From NCBI GenBank assembly GCA_008933995.1, contig WARS01000036.1, positions 21,798,285 through 21,862,284 of the forward strand: a stretch of DNA of 64,000 bases, given 5' to 3'. The stretch's first letter is position 1. Each line of letters opens with the position of its first letter. The stretch comes from Datnioides undecimradiatus (lineage: Eukaryota; Chordata; Actinopteri; Lobotiformes; Datnioididae). The translations under genes were made by a program, and so were the position numbers. This document shows, piece after piece, positions 24,478 through 35,319 of this stretch. The notes under the pieces were generated by a model. That model did not search any database. It worked only from the letters and a program-made list of their open reading frames with translations, and was not told the origin of the DNA.

Positions 24478-25875
24478 GTTAATAGGAGTGGCTAGACCGA
24501 TAGGGTCATAGAGGCTTGCTACTTGGCTGAGCAGCTCTCTCCGGGTTAAAGGGTTGGGAGTTTTTGTTCTCACCTAATCTCATAGGAGGTTTTGGCCTAA
24601 TCTCATTTTCTTTCTCCTTTTTGAGAAATTGATGGAGGTCATTACATAAAGTTTATCTTCCTCCACCAGGTATCCAGCTCCTAAGGCCTTGCTGTCTTCC
24701 TCTTTCATCTGATTTGGGAGTATGAGGACTTTGTCTTTTTCTGCCTGTGTCTCTGGTGCAGGTTTTCCAGGCCTTTGCTGATCCTTCCCACTTTGCCCAG
24801 ACCAGACCCATGGCTTGAGGAGGAATCTGCCAGCTCTCAGAATCTCGTCAACCTTTTTTGTAATCTCATCCAGTCTTTTCTTGTCATTGTGGGTGGTTAA
24901 GATATGGTCCACGCAGCTATCTTCTTCCATAATCCTGCGCTTGTCCTCTAAGTGGGAAAACAGTGGTAGCTTTGCTGTCTCCCGCATAGCCAACTGTGCT
25001 ATGCATCCTGCCGGTTGGTCACCGATGTTAACTCTTGTGATAACATACTCACTGATCTCCTCATTTTGATTGTCCCTCTAGCGGAATCTGTGGAGGTGCA
25101 TTTCCCGGTCCTCCAACCACACAGAATTGTGTTGTCACTGAGTGGGGGTTTGGTGCTACTAAGTGGCTCACATACCACACTGGTCCTTTCCAACTACTTA
25201 TGGTCCCTTCTGTGAGCTTTACTGCTGCTCTCAGCTTGAATTCCTTCCGCCTCAACTATTTCTTTATACCTTACTGCAGCTGTTCTCATGAAGTGAGCAA
25301 AGTGTGTCCTAGATGTATGCAGTCATGTCAACTTCTTCCAAGAGCTGTGGATGAGCTCCCCCTACAGTTCTCTGCGGACTCTCCCACAAGACACGATCTC
25401 CAACAACTTTCACTCTTTGGGGGATAAGTCTACCTTCTCTGTGACTGATACGTAGCTCAATCTTCTCTGATCTCTTCAAATCTTCCAGCCACATTTCTGA
25501 GAAGAATTTCTTCAATTGCTCAGGCTTGATGGTTCTGTGCACCTTGGCTATTTCATTCAGACCATAGCAAACAAGTTTGTGAGCTCTTTCAGTCCCTCTG
25601 GGTGTTTTGATTCTCAGTCTGAGCAGGTATTGCCTAGTTTTTACTTTTACGGACACTCCCCCATCTCCATAGACTCCAAGTTATCTTTTCACTCCTCAGA
25701 TTCAATCTCCTGGCAGCTTTGTGGGTGATGTAATTGATGTCTGAGGCTAATTTTATCAGGGTTCCAATTTTCTGCCCTGCATTGGTGGTGACTTCCATTA
25801 GCATCATCAGAACTGGCAGCTCTTTCAATCCACCTGTGTCCATCAGTCCAGTCTGGTCGTTATGAGCGCATTTTG

Positions 25876-26382
25876 TTATTGCTCCCACATTAGTAAAAAC
25901 CATTTCGGGGGACAGTTCAGCCATGAATTTCTCTTGTTCCTCTGTAAGTCTATGCCTACTGCTGTCTTTGCAACTTTGTCTGCATCTCTTCTCTTCGATG
26001 TTCCCTTTGGACAGAGGAAGTAATGGTGGTCCGATGAACTCCCCTTCCTGCAGTCTTTATCCCTGCATAGGAAAGTGTCTTTACATTCATCATATTCTTC
26101 ATGGCAATCCAAGCACCTTTTACACACTCCCAGCTCCTTTATAGCATTCAACTTCTCAGTCAGTTTCATTTCTTTGAAATGCTTGCAGAAGAAAATTTTC
26201 CCTGTATGCTTTTCATCTCCACAAACAATACAACCTCCTTTTTTCCTTAAGGACCATGAGGAAGTATATTTTCTCTCAAATATTCTTTCTGGTTTCTCAG
26301 TTACTTCAAGCTGCTCCAGTCTTTCCAAAATTTCTTCTTGTGTTTTCAGGAACCTGCGGAGGCTGTCAGAATGGTCATTGCT
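25876..26382 (-). pseudogene. BEL/Pao gag-pol zinc-knuckle region
   Basis: Continuous frame with a QEEILERLEQLE coiled-coil-like helix and then a cysteine/histidine-rich array (CIVCGDEKH, CKH, CKRCLDCH, CKDTFLCRDKDC, HHYFLCPK) typical of BEL/Pao polyproteins. The apparent N-terminus of the open frame, up to 26466, is not retroviral-type coding sequence but the 5' end of the inserted LINE. The true preceding codons are at 29291 and beyond. Confidence 0.75.
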
Positions 26383-26394
26383 GGGGTTGATCAT
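26383..26394. repeat. Target-site duplication, left copy
   Basis: GGGGTTGATCAT, repeated exactly at 29279-29290 on the far side of the LINE. Removing one copy plus the LINE leaves the BEL/Pao gag frame continuous, which independently supports these edges. Confidence 0.85.
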
Positions 26395-29278
26395 CCCCTC
26401 CTTGTACCCAAATGACCCTAGGAGCTTTGTTATCGGGGGCTTAATGCCCCTGGTAGGGTTTCCCAAGGCAAACAGGTCCTAGGTGATGGGTCAGACTAAG
26501 AGCGGTTCAAGAAGCCCCTCATAAACAAGACATTATCAAGAGCCATTACGTCCCCTGGAATGGCATCACCGGGGCCCCACCCTGGAGCCAGGCCTGGGGT
26601 TGGGGCTCACAGGTGAGCGCCTGGTGGCCGGGTCTCTGCCCACAGGACCCGGCCGGGCACAGAAGAGGCGATGTGGGCTCGCCTTCCCGTAGGCCCACCA
26701 CCCATAGGAAGGAGCATAAGGGGCCGTTGCAAACTGGATTGGGTAGTGGTCACGGGCGGGGGCCTCGGCGACCCAATCCCTGGACAAAGAATCTAGCTAT
26801 AGGGACATGGAATGTCACCTCTCTGGGGGGGAAGGAGCCTGAGCTAGTGCGAGAGGTAGAGCGGTACCGGCTAGAGATAGTCGGGCTCACCTCTACGCAC
26901 AGCCTGGGCTCTGGAACCACACTCCTTGAGAGGAGTTGGACACACTTCTATTCTGGAGTTGCCCACGGTGAGAGGTGGCGGGCTGGTGTGGGCTTACTGG
27001 TAGCTCCCCAGCTCAGCTGCCACGCGTTGGAGTTTTCCCCGGTGAACGAGAGGGTCGCTTCCCTGCGCCTTCGGGTCGGGGATAGGTTTCTCACTGTTGT
27101 TTCGGCATATGCGCCGAACGGCAGTGCAGAGTACCCAGCCTTCTTGGAGGTCCTGGGAGGGGTGCTGGAAAGTGCTCCAACTGGGGACTCCATAGTTCTA
27201 CTGGGGGACTTCAACGCTCACGTGGGCAGCGACAGTGACACCTGGAGGGGCGTGACTGGGAGGAACGGCCTCCCCGACCTGAACCCGAGTGGTGTTTTGT
27301 TGTTGGACATCTGTGCTAGTCACAGTCTGTCCATAACAAACACCATGTTTAAGCATAAGGGTGTCCATCAGTGCACATGGCACCAGGAGTCCTCTCGGGC
27401 CTGGTTGGCTTCTGGGACTCCAGAGGCAGCTGATGGGTACCAGCAGGCCAATCGTGCTGCAGCCCAGGCAGTTGTGGAGGCAAAAACTCGGGTCTGGAAG
27501 GAGTTTGGAGAGGCCATGGAGGAGGACTATCGGGCGGCCTCGAAGAAATTCTGGCAAACCATCCGGTGCCTCAGGAGGGGGAAGCAGCTCTCTGCCAACA
27601 CTGTTTACAGTGGAAGTGGGGAGCTCCTGACCTCGACTGGGGATATTGTCGGATGGTGGAAGGAGTTCTTTGAGGATCTCCTCAATCCCACTGACACGCC
27701 TTCCATAGAGGAAACAGGGACTGGGGACTCAGAGGTCGACTCATCCATCACCCAAGCCGAAGTCACTGAGGTGGTTCAGAAGCTCCTCGGTGGCAAGGCA
27801 CCAGGGGTGGATGAGATCCGCCCTGAGTATCTCAAGTCCCTGGATGTTGTGGGGCTGTCTTGGCTGACACACCTCTGCAGCATCGCGTGGCGGTCAGGAA
27901 CAGTGCCTCTGGACTGGGCGACTGGGGTGGTGGTCCCTCTTTTTAAGAAGGGGGACCGGAGGGTGTGTTCCAACTATAGGGGGATCACACTCCTCTATTC
28001 CAGGGTACTGGAGAGGAGAATTTGGCCGATAGTCGAACCTCGGATTCAGGAGGAACAATGCGGTTTTCGTCCTGGCCATGGAACACTGGACCAGCTCTTC
28101 ACTCTCTACAGGGTGCTTGAGGGTTCATGGGAGTTTGCCCAACCAGTCCACATGTGTTTTGTGGACGTGGAGAAGGCATTCGACTGTGTCCCTTGTGGCA
28201 TTCTGTGGGAGGTGCTTCGGGAGTATGGGGTCCGGGGCCCTTTACTAAGGGCTGTCCGGTCTGTGTATGACCGGAGCAGGTTCGAGTTTGGTTCGCATTG
28301 CCGGCAGTAAGTCAGACCTGTTCTCAGTACATGTTGGACTCCGGCAGGGCTGCCCTCTGTCACCGGTTCTGTTCATTGTTTTTATGGACAGAATTTTTAG
28401 GTGCAGCCAGGGGCTGGTAGGGGGTCCGGTTTGGGAACCACAGCATTTCATCTCTGCTTTTTGCGGATGATGTTGTCCTGTTGGCTCCCTTGGGTCAGGA
28501 CCTTCAGCGTGCACTGGGGCGGTTTGCAGCCGAGTGTGAAGCGGCGGGGATGAGAATCAGCACCTCCAAGTCTGAGGTCATGGTCCTCGACCAGAAAAAG
28601 GTGGCCTGCCCTCTCCAGGTTGGAGGAGGGTTCCTACCCCAAGTGGAGGAGTTTAAGTATCTCGGGGTCGTGTTCATGAGTGAGGGAAGGATGGAGCGTG
28701 AGATTGACAGATGGATTGGTGCAGCGGCTGCAGTAATGCGGTCGATGTACCGTTCTGTCGTGGTGAAGAAGGAGCTGAGCTGAAAGGCGAAGCTCTCGAT
28801 TTGCCGGTCAATCTACATTCCTACTCTCACCTATGGTCGTGAGCTTTGGGTCATGACCGAAAGGACAAGATCACAGATACAAGCGGCCGAAATGGGTTTC
28901 CTCTGCAGGGTGGCAGGGCGCACCTTTCGTGATATGGTGAAAAGCTCTGTCACCCGGAGGGAGCTCAAAGTAGAGCCGCTGCTCCTCCACATCGAGAGGA
29001 GCCAGCTGAGGTGGCTTGGGCATCTGTTTTGGATGCCTCCCGGACGCCTCCCTGGGGAGGTGTTCCGGGCATGTGCCACCGGGAGGAGGCCCCAGAGAAG
29101 ACCCAGGACACATTGGCAGGACTATGTCTCGACTGGCCTGGGAACGCCTTGGGATCCTCCCGGAGGAGCTGGAGGAAGCGTCTGGGGAGAGGGAAGTCTG
29201 GGCATCCCTGCTCAAGCTGCTGCCCCCGCGACCCGGCCCTGGATAAGCGGAAGAAGATGGATGGATGCATGGATGGAT
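26395..29278 (+). mobile_element. RTE-clade (Rex3-like) LINE, nearly full length, inactive
   Basis: Inserted in the BEL/Pao gag, it starts right after the first target-site copy and ends in an (ATGG)n tail. It encodes a 5' region, an APE-type endonuclease ([33 protein letters not shown], about 26800-27370) and the RT ([65 protein letters not shown] near 28465) followed by a C-terminal segment to 29246. The longest frame is 26613-28310. A deletion between CTWHQ (about 27375) and SSRAWLASG removes the last endonuclease motifs. A frameshift near 28290 separates the FADD box from the upstream RT. No longer autonomous. Its sister copy is at 7424-9118. Confidence 0.83.
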
Positions 29279-29290
29279 GGGGTTGATCAT
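29279..29290. repeat. Target-site duplication, right copy
   Basis: Exact second copy of the 12-bp sequence, immediately after the ATGG tail. The first two Gs may also belong to the tail. Confidence 0.85.
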
Positions 29291-29782
29291 AAAAAAAAGC
29301 CAATCCTTCTTTAAGGTGTCAGGTAGCTTGCGCTCTATAGATTTAGTTACCAGTGGATTTATGATTGCAGCAGTGTCTCCAAGCTCTGTGATATCAGCCA
29401 GGGCCTTCTCCACTGTCTGTATTAAGTTTATAACGTTCCTTGGCTGATTTGTCTTTAAGACTGGAATTTGATTCAGTTCTTCAGTTATTTCCAACACAAT
29501 CGTAGACTTATTTCCATATCTGTTTTCATGCACTCTAAACATGTCTGAAACAGTGTTATAGGAAGACAGGTGAAGATCTCTGGAGATTTTTTCATCCACG
29601 TTGTTCAAAAGTTGAATCTTAACTTCTACTGACCCAGTTGGTTCTCCTGGTTCCAAGTCTTTTTGCCTTCTGTGAAAATTCCTTTTACAACCATCAAACG
29701 TGGTCAGACTGCTTGGCTTTATCTTGACAATGGGTGCATCTTGTGGAGCCAGTATGCCTGCTGCTCCTGCTACAGATGAACC

Positions 29783-29965
29783 CTTTTCAATTCAATTCAG
29801 TTCAATTCGGTTTTATTCATATAGCACCAGTTCACAACAAAAGTCATCTCAGGGCAGTTTACAAACAGAGCATGTCTAGACCACACTCATTACTGTTAAT
29901 TACACCCACCAGTTCCACCATGAGCAAGCACTTGGCAACAGTGGCAAGGAAAAACGTCCTCTTCC
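29783..29965 (-). repeat. LINE 3' tail / SINE-like fragment, copy 1
   Basis: Minus-strand copy ending in (ATTGA)n-type repeats with the wording CCCTGAGATGACTTTTGTTG and ATATGAATAAAA, typical of the 3' tail of fish L2/Rex1-type LINEs or SINEs borrowing it. The same tail is at 42497-42620. Confidence 0.6.
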
Positions 29966-30081
29966 TGTCCTCTTTTGTATCCCACTTTCTCGACCGTCCT
30001 CATCTTCATCTCATTTGTCTTTGTCTTGTTCTTTTCCTTGTGCCTGTAGTGTGGGTTTCAACTTAATTTTGTCAGACTTTG

Positions 30082-30234
30082 TTGGATTTTTGGCTCCTCG
30101 CTGCCTGGATTTGTTTGCTCTTGTTGGACTGACGTCCTGCCTGTGACTCTTTGTGCCTTCAGTAAACATATTCCAGGTTTACTTTGTGTCCTCTGTGGTT
30201 ATCTGCAATCTCTGTGTTACCCAGACTTGTTATA
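30082..30234 (+). repeat. Direct repeat, left copy (about 153 bp)
   Basis: Begins CTTTGTTGGATTTTTGGCTC and ends TTACCCAGACTTGTTATAG. It matches 30546-30699 with a handful of differences. The 311 bp between them includes a short stretch resembling OR 3' flank (see findings). Confidence 0.8.
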
Positions 30235-30545
30235 GGTCACAGGAAGGGGAATAAAAACTTGGGAGACTGTTCAAATACAGGATGACATTAGTTTCAGACG
30301 TCATTAACTTGACTGCTGAAGTAGAGCAAAAAGCCCAACATTATGTTAATTTATTTCCATCTTTGTAGATATAGGAAATGTTTTGCTGCAAACAAACCCT
30401 CATTTCTTTGTCAAAAGGCCACTTCACACACAATCACCCTGTCCTTGTTTCTTCAAAGCACAATGGAAGACAAAAAAATGCTGAAAAGAGCAAATGTTGA
30501 CGTTGGTCAAAGAACCTAAATCACAGTCTGTAAAGTTCAACTAGC

Positions 30546-30699
30546 TTTGTTGGATTTTTGCCTCCTCACTGCCTGGATTTGTTTGCTCTTGTTGGACTGA
30601 CTTCCTGTCTGTGACTATTTGTGCTTTCAGTAAACATATTCCAGGTTTACAGGTGTCCTGTGTGGTTATCTGCAATCTCTGTGTTACCCAGATTTGTTA
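30546..30699 (+). repeat. Direct repeat, right copy (about 154 bp)
   Basis: Second copy of the 30082-30234 unit, directly followed by the 5' end of the L2-like LINE. The pair could be the two ends of an LTR-like or duplicated fragment; no coding sequence lies between them. Confidence 0.8.
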
Positions 30700-30968
30700 T
30701 ATGCAGCGGAGATTCAGCGCCGGTAACGTATTGTGTCACTTCCTGTTGTTGTCTTTGCTCTGTGGTGGATTGTAGCGTGCTGTAGCGTCGTCAACTACTA
30801 AAACATTTCTGGTTTAAAACATTTAATTTCACCGTGGTGATTCAGAAATTGTGGCATTGGTGCACATACCTTTGCTAAACACCTGTTTCACATGGCTTTC
30901 TGGGGATTTTACTCTTCCTTTCCACTTTTCCCCTCTGGTTAGCTTGTTCGATCACATCGTCGATAGCA

Positions 30969-31867
30969 GTGGCTGCTCTCTCTTCCTGTGCTTCTCCTTT
31001 GTTTTGCTCTGTGTGCGGGATGTATAGTTACTCCTCGACCTCCTTTAATAATAATGACATGTGTACTAAATGTAGCATTCTTATAACTTTGGAGGCGAGG
31101 CTTAAGGAAGTAGAGGCACGGCTCCGCATCATTGAAAGCCCCCCTGTAGCATTAGCTAGCCGGTCCCCAGTAGCCGGTGCAGCCCTGCCCAGCATAGCCT
31201 CCGCTAGTGATCCCAGGGTAGCTTCTGTTACCGTCCCCCAGCAGCTCCCGAGCAGCCGGGAAGCCAGGGTGGCTGGGTGGCAGTCCAAAGGAAACCTAGC
31301 CCGAAACAACGGCCCACGGTTCACCACCAACCACTTCACGTTTACAACGGTTTTTCCCCACTCAGCGACACACCCGCTGACGGAAAGACTCTGGTTATTG
31401 GCAGCTCTATTTTGCGCAATGTGAAGTTGGAGACGCCGGCGACCACAGTTAAATGCATCCCCGGGGCCAGAGCGGGCGACGTTGAATCCTATTTGAAACT
31501 GCTGGCTAAGGATAAACGTAGATTCAATAAAATTGTTATTCATGTCGGCGGAAATGACATCCGGTTACGGCAGTCGGAGGTCACTAAAATTAACATTGAG
31601 TCGGTGTGTAAGTTTGCCAAAACAATGTCGGACTCCGTAGTTTTCTCTGGACCCCTGCCCAATCTGACCAGTGACGACATGTTTAGCCACATGTCGTCAT
31701 TCCATCGCTGGCTGTCGAGGTGGTGTCCAGCAAACGACGTGGCCTTTATAAATAATTGGAAACCATTTTGGGGAAAACCTGGTCTCATTAGGAGAGACGG
31801 TATTCATCCTACTTTGGATGGAGCCGCTCTCATTTCTAGAAATATGGCAAAATATATTAAAACCTGA
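30969..31867 (+). pseudogene. L2 LINE ORF1 with SGNH-esterase domain, frameshifted
   Basis: The first frame (30969 to about 31280) gives CSVCGMY...CTKC, a CxxC...CxxC zinc-binding pair, followed by the helix LEARLKEVEARLRIIE (coiled coil). The second frame (about 31277-31867) gives the esterase: VIGSSILRN (nucleophile serine, block I), HVGGNDIR (block III) and DGIHPTLDG (catalytic Asp/His, block V). The two halves are one frameshift apart near 31270-31400. Esterase-bearing ORF1 proteins are known from CR1 and fish L2 LINEs; their role in retrotransposition is unsettled. All catalytic residues are kept, so only the shift inactivates it. Confidence 0.75.
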
Positions 31868-31981
31868 CAAACCAGAGCAGAGACCAGGCGGAAGAGCTGC
31901 AGTCCTACACGCTTCTCTGCAGTTTCCTTAGAGCTGTCACCCTCCCAAGACCACCACTACCCCCAGTTTCCTATAGAGACT

Positions 31982-34951
31982 GTGTCTGTCCCTCGTCCAC
32001 CCAAACTACCTGGGGCAAACAATGCAAGAGGTATTATTCATAAAAACCTCACAAGAATTAAGTTATCTGGACCTAAACACACCACAATAAAATGTGGATT
32101 ATTAAATATCAGATCTCTCTCGTCTAAATCCCTGTTAGTAAATGATTTGATTACCGATCATTGCATTGATTTATTTTGTCTTACTGAGACCTGGCTGCAG
32201 GAGGAAGAATACGTTAGTTTAAATGAGTCGACCCCTGCCAGTCACATTAATCACCATATTCCTCGAAGCACAGGCCGAGGAGGAGGAGTGGCAGCAATCT
32301 ACCACTCAGGTTTATTAATCAATCCCAGACCTAAGCCTGGGTTTAAAACGTTTGAGTCCCTCACTCTTAGTCTCTGCCACCCTAACGATAGATCAGAGAA
32401 ACCAGTTCTGTTTGTGGTTGTGTATCGTCCGCCTGCTGCTTATTCAGAGTTCTTATCTGAATTCCCTGACTTCTTATCTCAACTAGTGCTCAGCTCAGAT
32501 AAAGTAATCATAGTGGGTGACTTCAACATTCATGTAGATGACACCAATGACAGCCTTAGGAATGCCTTTAACTCAGTATTAGATTCAATTGGTTTTTCTC
32601 AAAACGTTAACAAACCAACTCACTGCTTTAATCACACCCTCGATCTTGTTTTGACATATGGCTCAGAAACTGAACATTTAATAGAACCCTCTTTTATCTG
32701 ACCATTTTTTAATAACATTTCAGTTCACAATTATGAACTTCTCAGCATTTGGCAGGGAAACTACCTACAGTCGGTGTCTCTCTGATAATGCTGTTTCCAA
32801 ATTTAAGGAAGTTATTCCGTCTCTTTTGGTTTCTATGCCACGTGCCATTACAACAGAGGGTAGCAGCCTAACTGCTAATCCAGCACATATAGATTATCTT
32901 GTTGATAATACTGCAGCTACACTGCACATAGCACTGAATAATGTGGCCCCTATAAAACAGAATAAGAAAGCCATCAAGCAGAGGAAGCTAGCTCCCTGGT
33001 TTGACACACAGTTACGCACTTTAAGACAGTTCTCACGAAAGTTAGAGAGGAAGTGGCGATCCACTAAAATAGAAGAATTTCACCTTTCCTGGAAAGATAG
33101 TATTATAACATACAAATCAGCCCTGCGTAAGGCAAGAACTGCCTATTATTCCAAATTAATAGAGGAAAATAAGAATAACCCCAGGTTTCTGTTCAGCACT
33201 GTAGCCAGGCTGACAAAGAGTCACAGCTCTGTTGAGCCAACTATTCCCTCAGCTCTCAGCAGCAATGACTTTATGAATTTCTTTACTAGTAAAATCATAG
33301 ATATTAGGGAAAGAGTTCATTACATCCTCCCTTCAACTGTTAGAGATCCATGTGTGTCAACTGCAGCAGCCCCTGAAATGTCTGCAGGCTCTGATTTATC
33401 TCTAGACCATTTCTCTCCTATAGATCTCACTGAACTGTCCTCAACAATCATTAGATCCAAACCCTCAACCTGTCTTTTGGACCCCATCCCAACTCGTCTT
33501 CTCAAAGATGTTTTGCCCCTGATTGGCACTTTTATATTAGACCAGATCAATCTGTCATTACTAACAGGTTATGTTCCACAGGCTTTTAAGGTTGCTGTCA
33601 TCAAACCTTTACTCAAAAAGCCTTCTCTTGACCCCGGTGTCTTAGCACACTACAGACCAATATCCAACCTCCCCTTTATTTCTAAAATCCTTGAAAAGGC
33701 CGTGGCTGATCAGTTCTGTGATCACCTGCAGAGGAGCAGTTTATTTGAAGTTTGTCAGTCAGGATTTAGAATAAATCACAGCACAGAAACAGCATTGGTT
33801 AAGGTTAGCAACGACCTCCTAATAGCTTCAGACAATGGCCTCGTCTCTTTACTTGTCCTGCTAGACCTCAGTGCTGCATCTGACACCATCGATCACAATA
33901 TCCTACTACAGAGACTAGAACATGTCATTGGCATTAAAGGAACAGCACTAAGCTGGTTTAAATCTTATCTATCCGACAGATTCCAGTTTGTCCATGTTAA
34001 TAACGACTCGTCCGTACACAAAGGTTAATCATGGAGTTCCACAGGGTTCTGTGCTTGGACCATTGTTGTTCTCCCTATACATGCTCCCCCTAGGCAATAT
34101 TATTAGGAAGCACAACATAAATTTCACAGCTATATTTATCTATGAAGCCAGAAGAAACAGATCAATTAGCCAGACTTCAGACATGTCTGACAGACATTAA
34201 GGCCTGGATGACTTATAATTTTCTGCTTCTAAATACAGACAAAACTGAGGTGATTGTGTTTGGGCCTAAACACCTCAGAGACAGGTTATCTGACCTCGCA
34301 GTCACTTTGGATGGTGTTACCCTGGCCTCCAGTTCTACCATGAGGAACCTGGGATATATTTGACCAGGACATGTCCTATCAGTCCCATATTAGGCAGGTC
34401 ACTAGGACTGCCTTCTTTCACTTGCGCAACATAGCTAAGATTAGGAGTATCCTGTCCAAAAGTGACGCCGAAAAGCTAGTCCATGCATTTGTTACCTCAA
34501 GGCTGGACTATTGTAATTCCTTGTTGTCAGGTTGTCCGACTAGCTCACTGCGAGGCCTCCAGCTCATCCAAAACGCTGCTGCGAGGGTTCTGGTGGGAAT
34601 TAGCAAGAGAGATCATATTTCTCCGGTTTTAGCTTCTCTTCATTGGCTCCCTTTTAGTCCAGAATAGATTTTAAAGTCCTTCTCCTTACCTACAAGGCCC
34701 TTAATGGCCAAGCTCCATTGAACTTCAATGAGATGCTAAGTCCCTATTACCCCAACAGATCACTTCACTCCCAGAGTGCAGGTTTGCTTGTAGTTCTCAG
34801 AATCTCCAAAAGTAGAATGGGAGGCCGAGCCTTTAGCTCTCAGGCTCCTCTCCTGTGGAACCAGCTGCCAGTCTGGGTCCGAGAGGCAGACACCCTCTCT
34901 ACTTTTAAAGTAAAGCTTAAAACCTTCTTGTTCGACAAAGCTTACAGCTAG
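31982..34951 (+). pseudogene. L2 LINE ORF2 (endonuclease and reverse transcriptase), broken
   Basis: The endonuclease is in 31982-32701 ([45 protein letters not shown]). It ends at a frameshift just before the SDH motif, which is still readable near 32694. The RT is in 32733-34028 (HYRPISNLPFISKILEK, SGFRINHSTETALVK, DLSAASDTIDH where F is usual in place of S). It continues in other frames ([21 protein letters not shown] near 34040). Around 34127-34140 about 20 bp are missing, exactly where the YADD catalytic motif should lie. The C-terminal region continues in fragments to 34951. It cannot be active. Confidence 0.8.
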
Positions 34952-35274
34952 CTCTAGTTACCATGTGAACTACACCCATAGTCTAAACTACCCCTCCATG
35001 CCATCCCCTAGTTATGCTGCTGTAGGCCGAGGCTGCTGGGGGACATCCCATGATCGTCTCCACACTCCTCCTCTTCCCTCTCTCTCCTTAAACTCCATTA
35101 ACTCTGTGTCCTCTCTCCCCTAGTGCTGTGCTTGTTTCTCTCTGGTCTCTCTCTCTGTACCTCTCTACAGATACCTGTGGCTCCAGAGCTGAACATCTGA
35201 TCTGTGACTCCACCGACCTTCCCCGTGTCCTCTGCTGCCTATTGCTGTCATTTGCTGTCATTATTCTATATTGT

Positions 35275-35277
<3 letters not shown>

Positions 35278-35313
<36 letters not shown>
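35278..35313. repeat. (TC)n microsatellite at an L2/gypsy junction
   Basis: A TC run of about 36 bases. The L2 3' region ends here and mid-pol gypsy sequence starts directly after it. Confidence 0.9.

Positions 35314-35319
<6 letters not shown>

Larger units (their letters stand above)
21610..29782 (-). mobile_element. BEL/Pao LTR retrotransposon, decayed, carrying two nested insertions
   Basis: Minus-strand element read from right to left. Gag start region about 29291-29780 (KIKPSS, GEPTGSVEVKIQLL, IERKLPDTLKKDW). Zinc-knuckle region 25876-26382 (CIVCGDEKHTG, CKRCLDCH). Protease to RT N-terminus 25309-25920. RT with the catalytic box changed to CVDH near 24910, then SQVASLYDPIGLATPI near 24500. 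Then, after the piggyBac fragment, an RNase H/integrase remnant (RLVRVIAWMWRAAAKW near 23230 and WTHLFVRSKWHTRERNVAVGDIVWV near 21960-22030). Frameshifts and the altered active site show it is dead. An RTE-type LINE lies inside gag (26395-29278) and a piggyBac piece inside pol (23720-24477). LTRs not identified. Confidence 0.8.
30700..35277 (+). mobile_element. L2/CR1-superfamily LINE, nearly full length, inactive
   Basis: Two-ORF non-LTR retrotransposon. ORF1 carries a zinc-finger/coiled-coil N-terminus and an SGNH-esterase domain. ORF2 carries an APE endonuclease and RT. The 5' untranslated part runs from about 30700 to 30969 and the 3' untranslated part from 34952 into a (TC)n run at 35278. 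The usual 3' tail seen at 29783 and 42497 is absent, so the 3' end has been lost where gypsy copy 2 begins. Frameshifts in both ORFs and loss of the RT active site show that it is dead. Confidence 0.8.

Noticed and set aside
31028-31543. 171-codon minus frame over L2 ORF1
   Set aside because: Antisense to a recognisable esterase-type ORF1.
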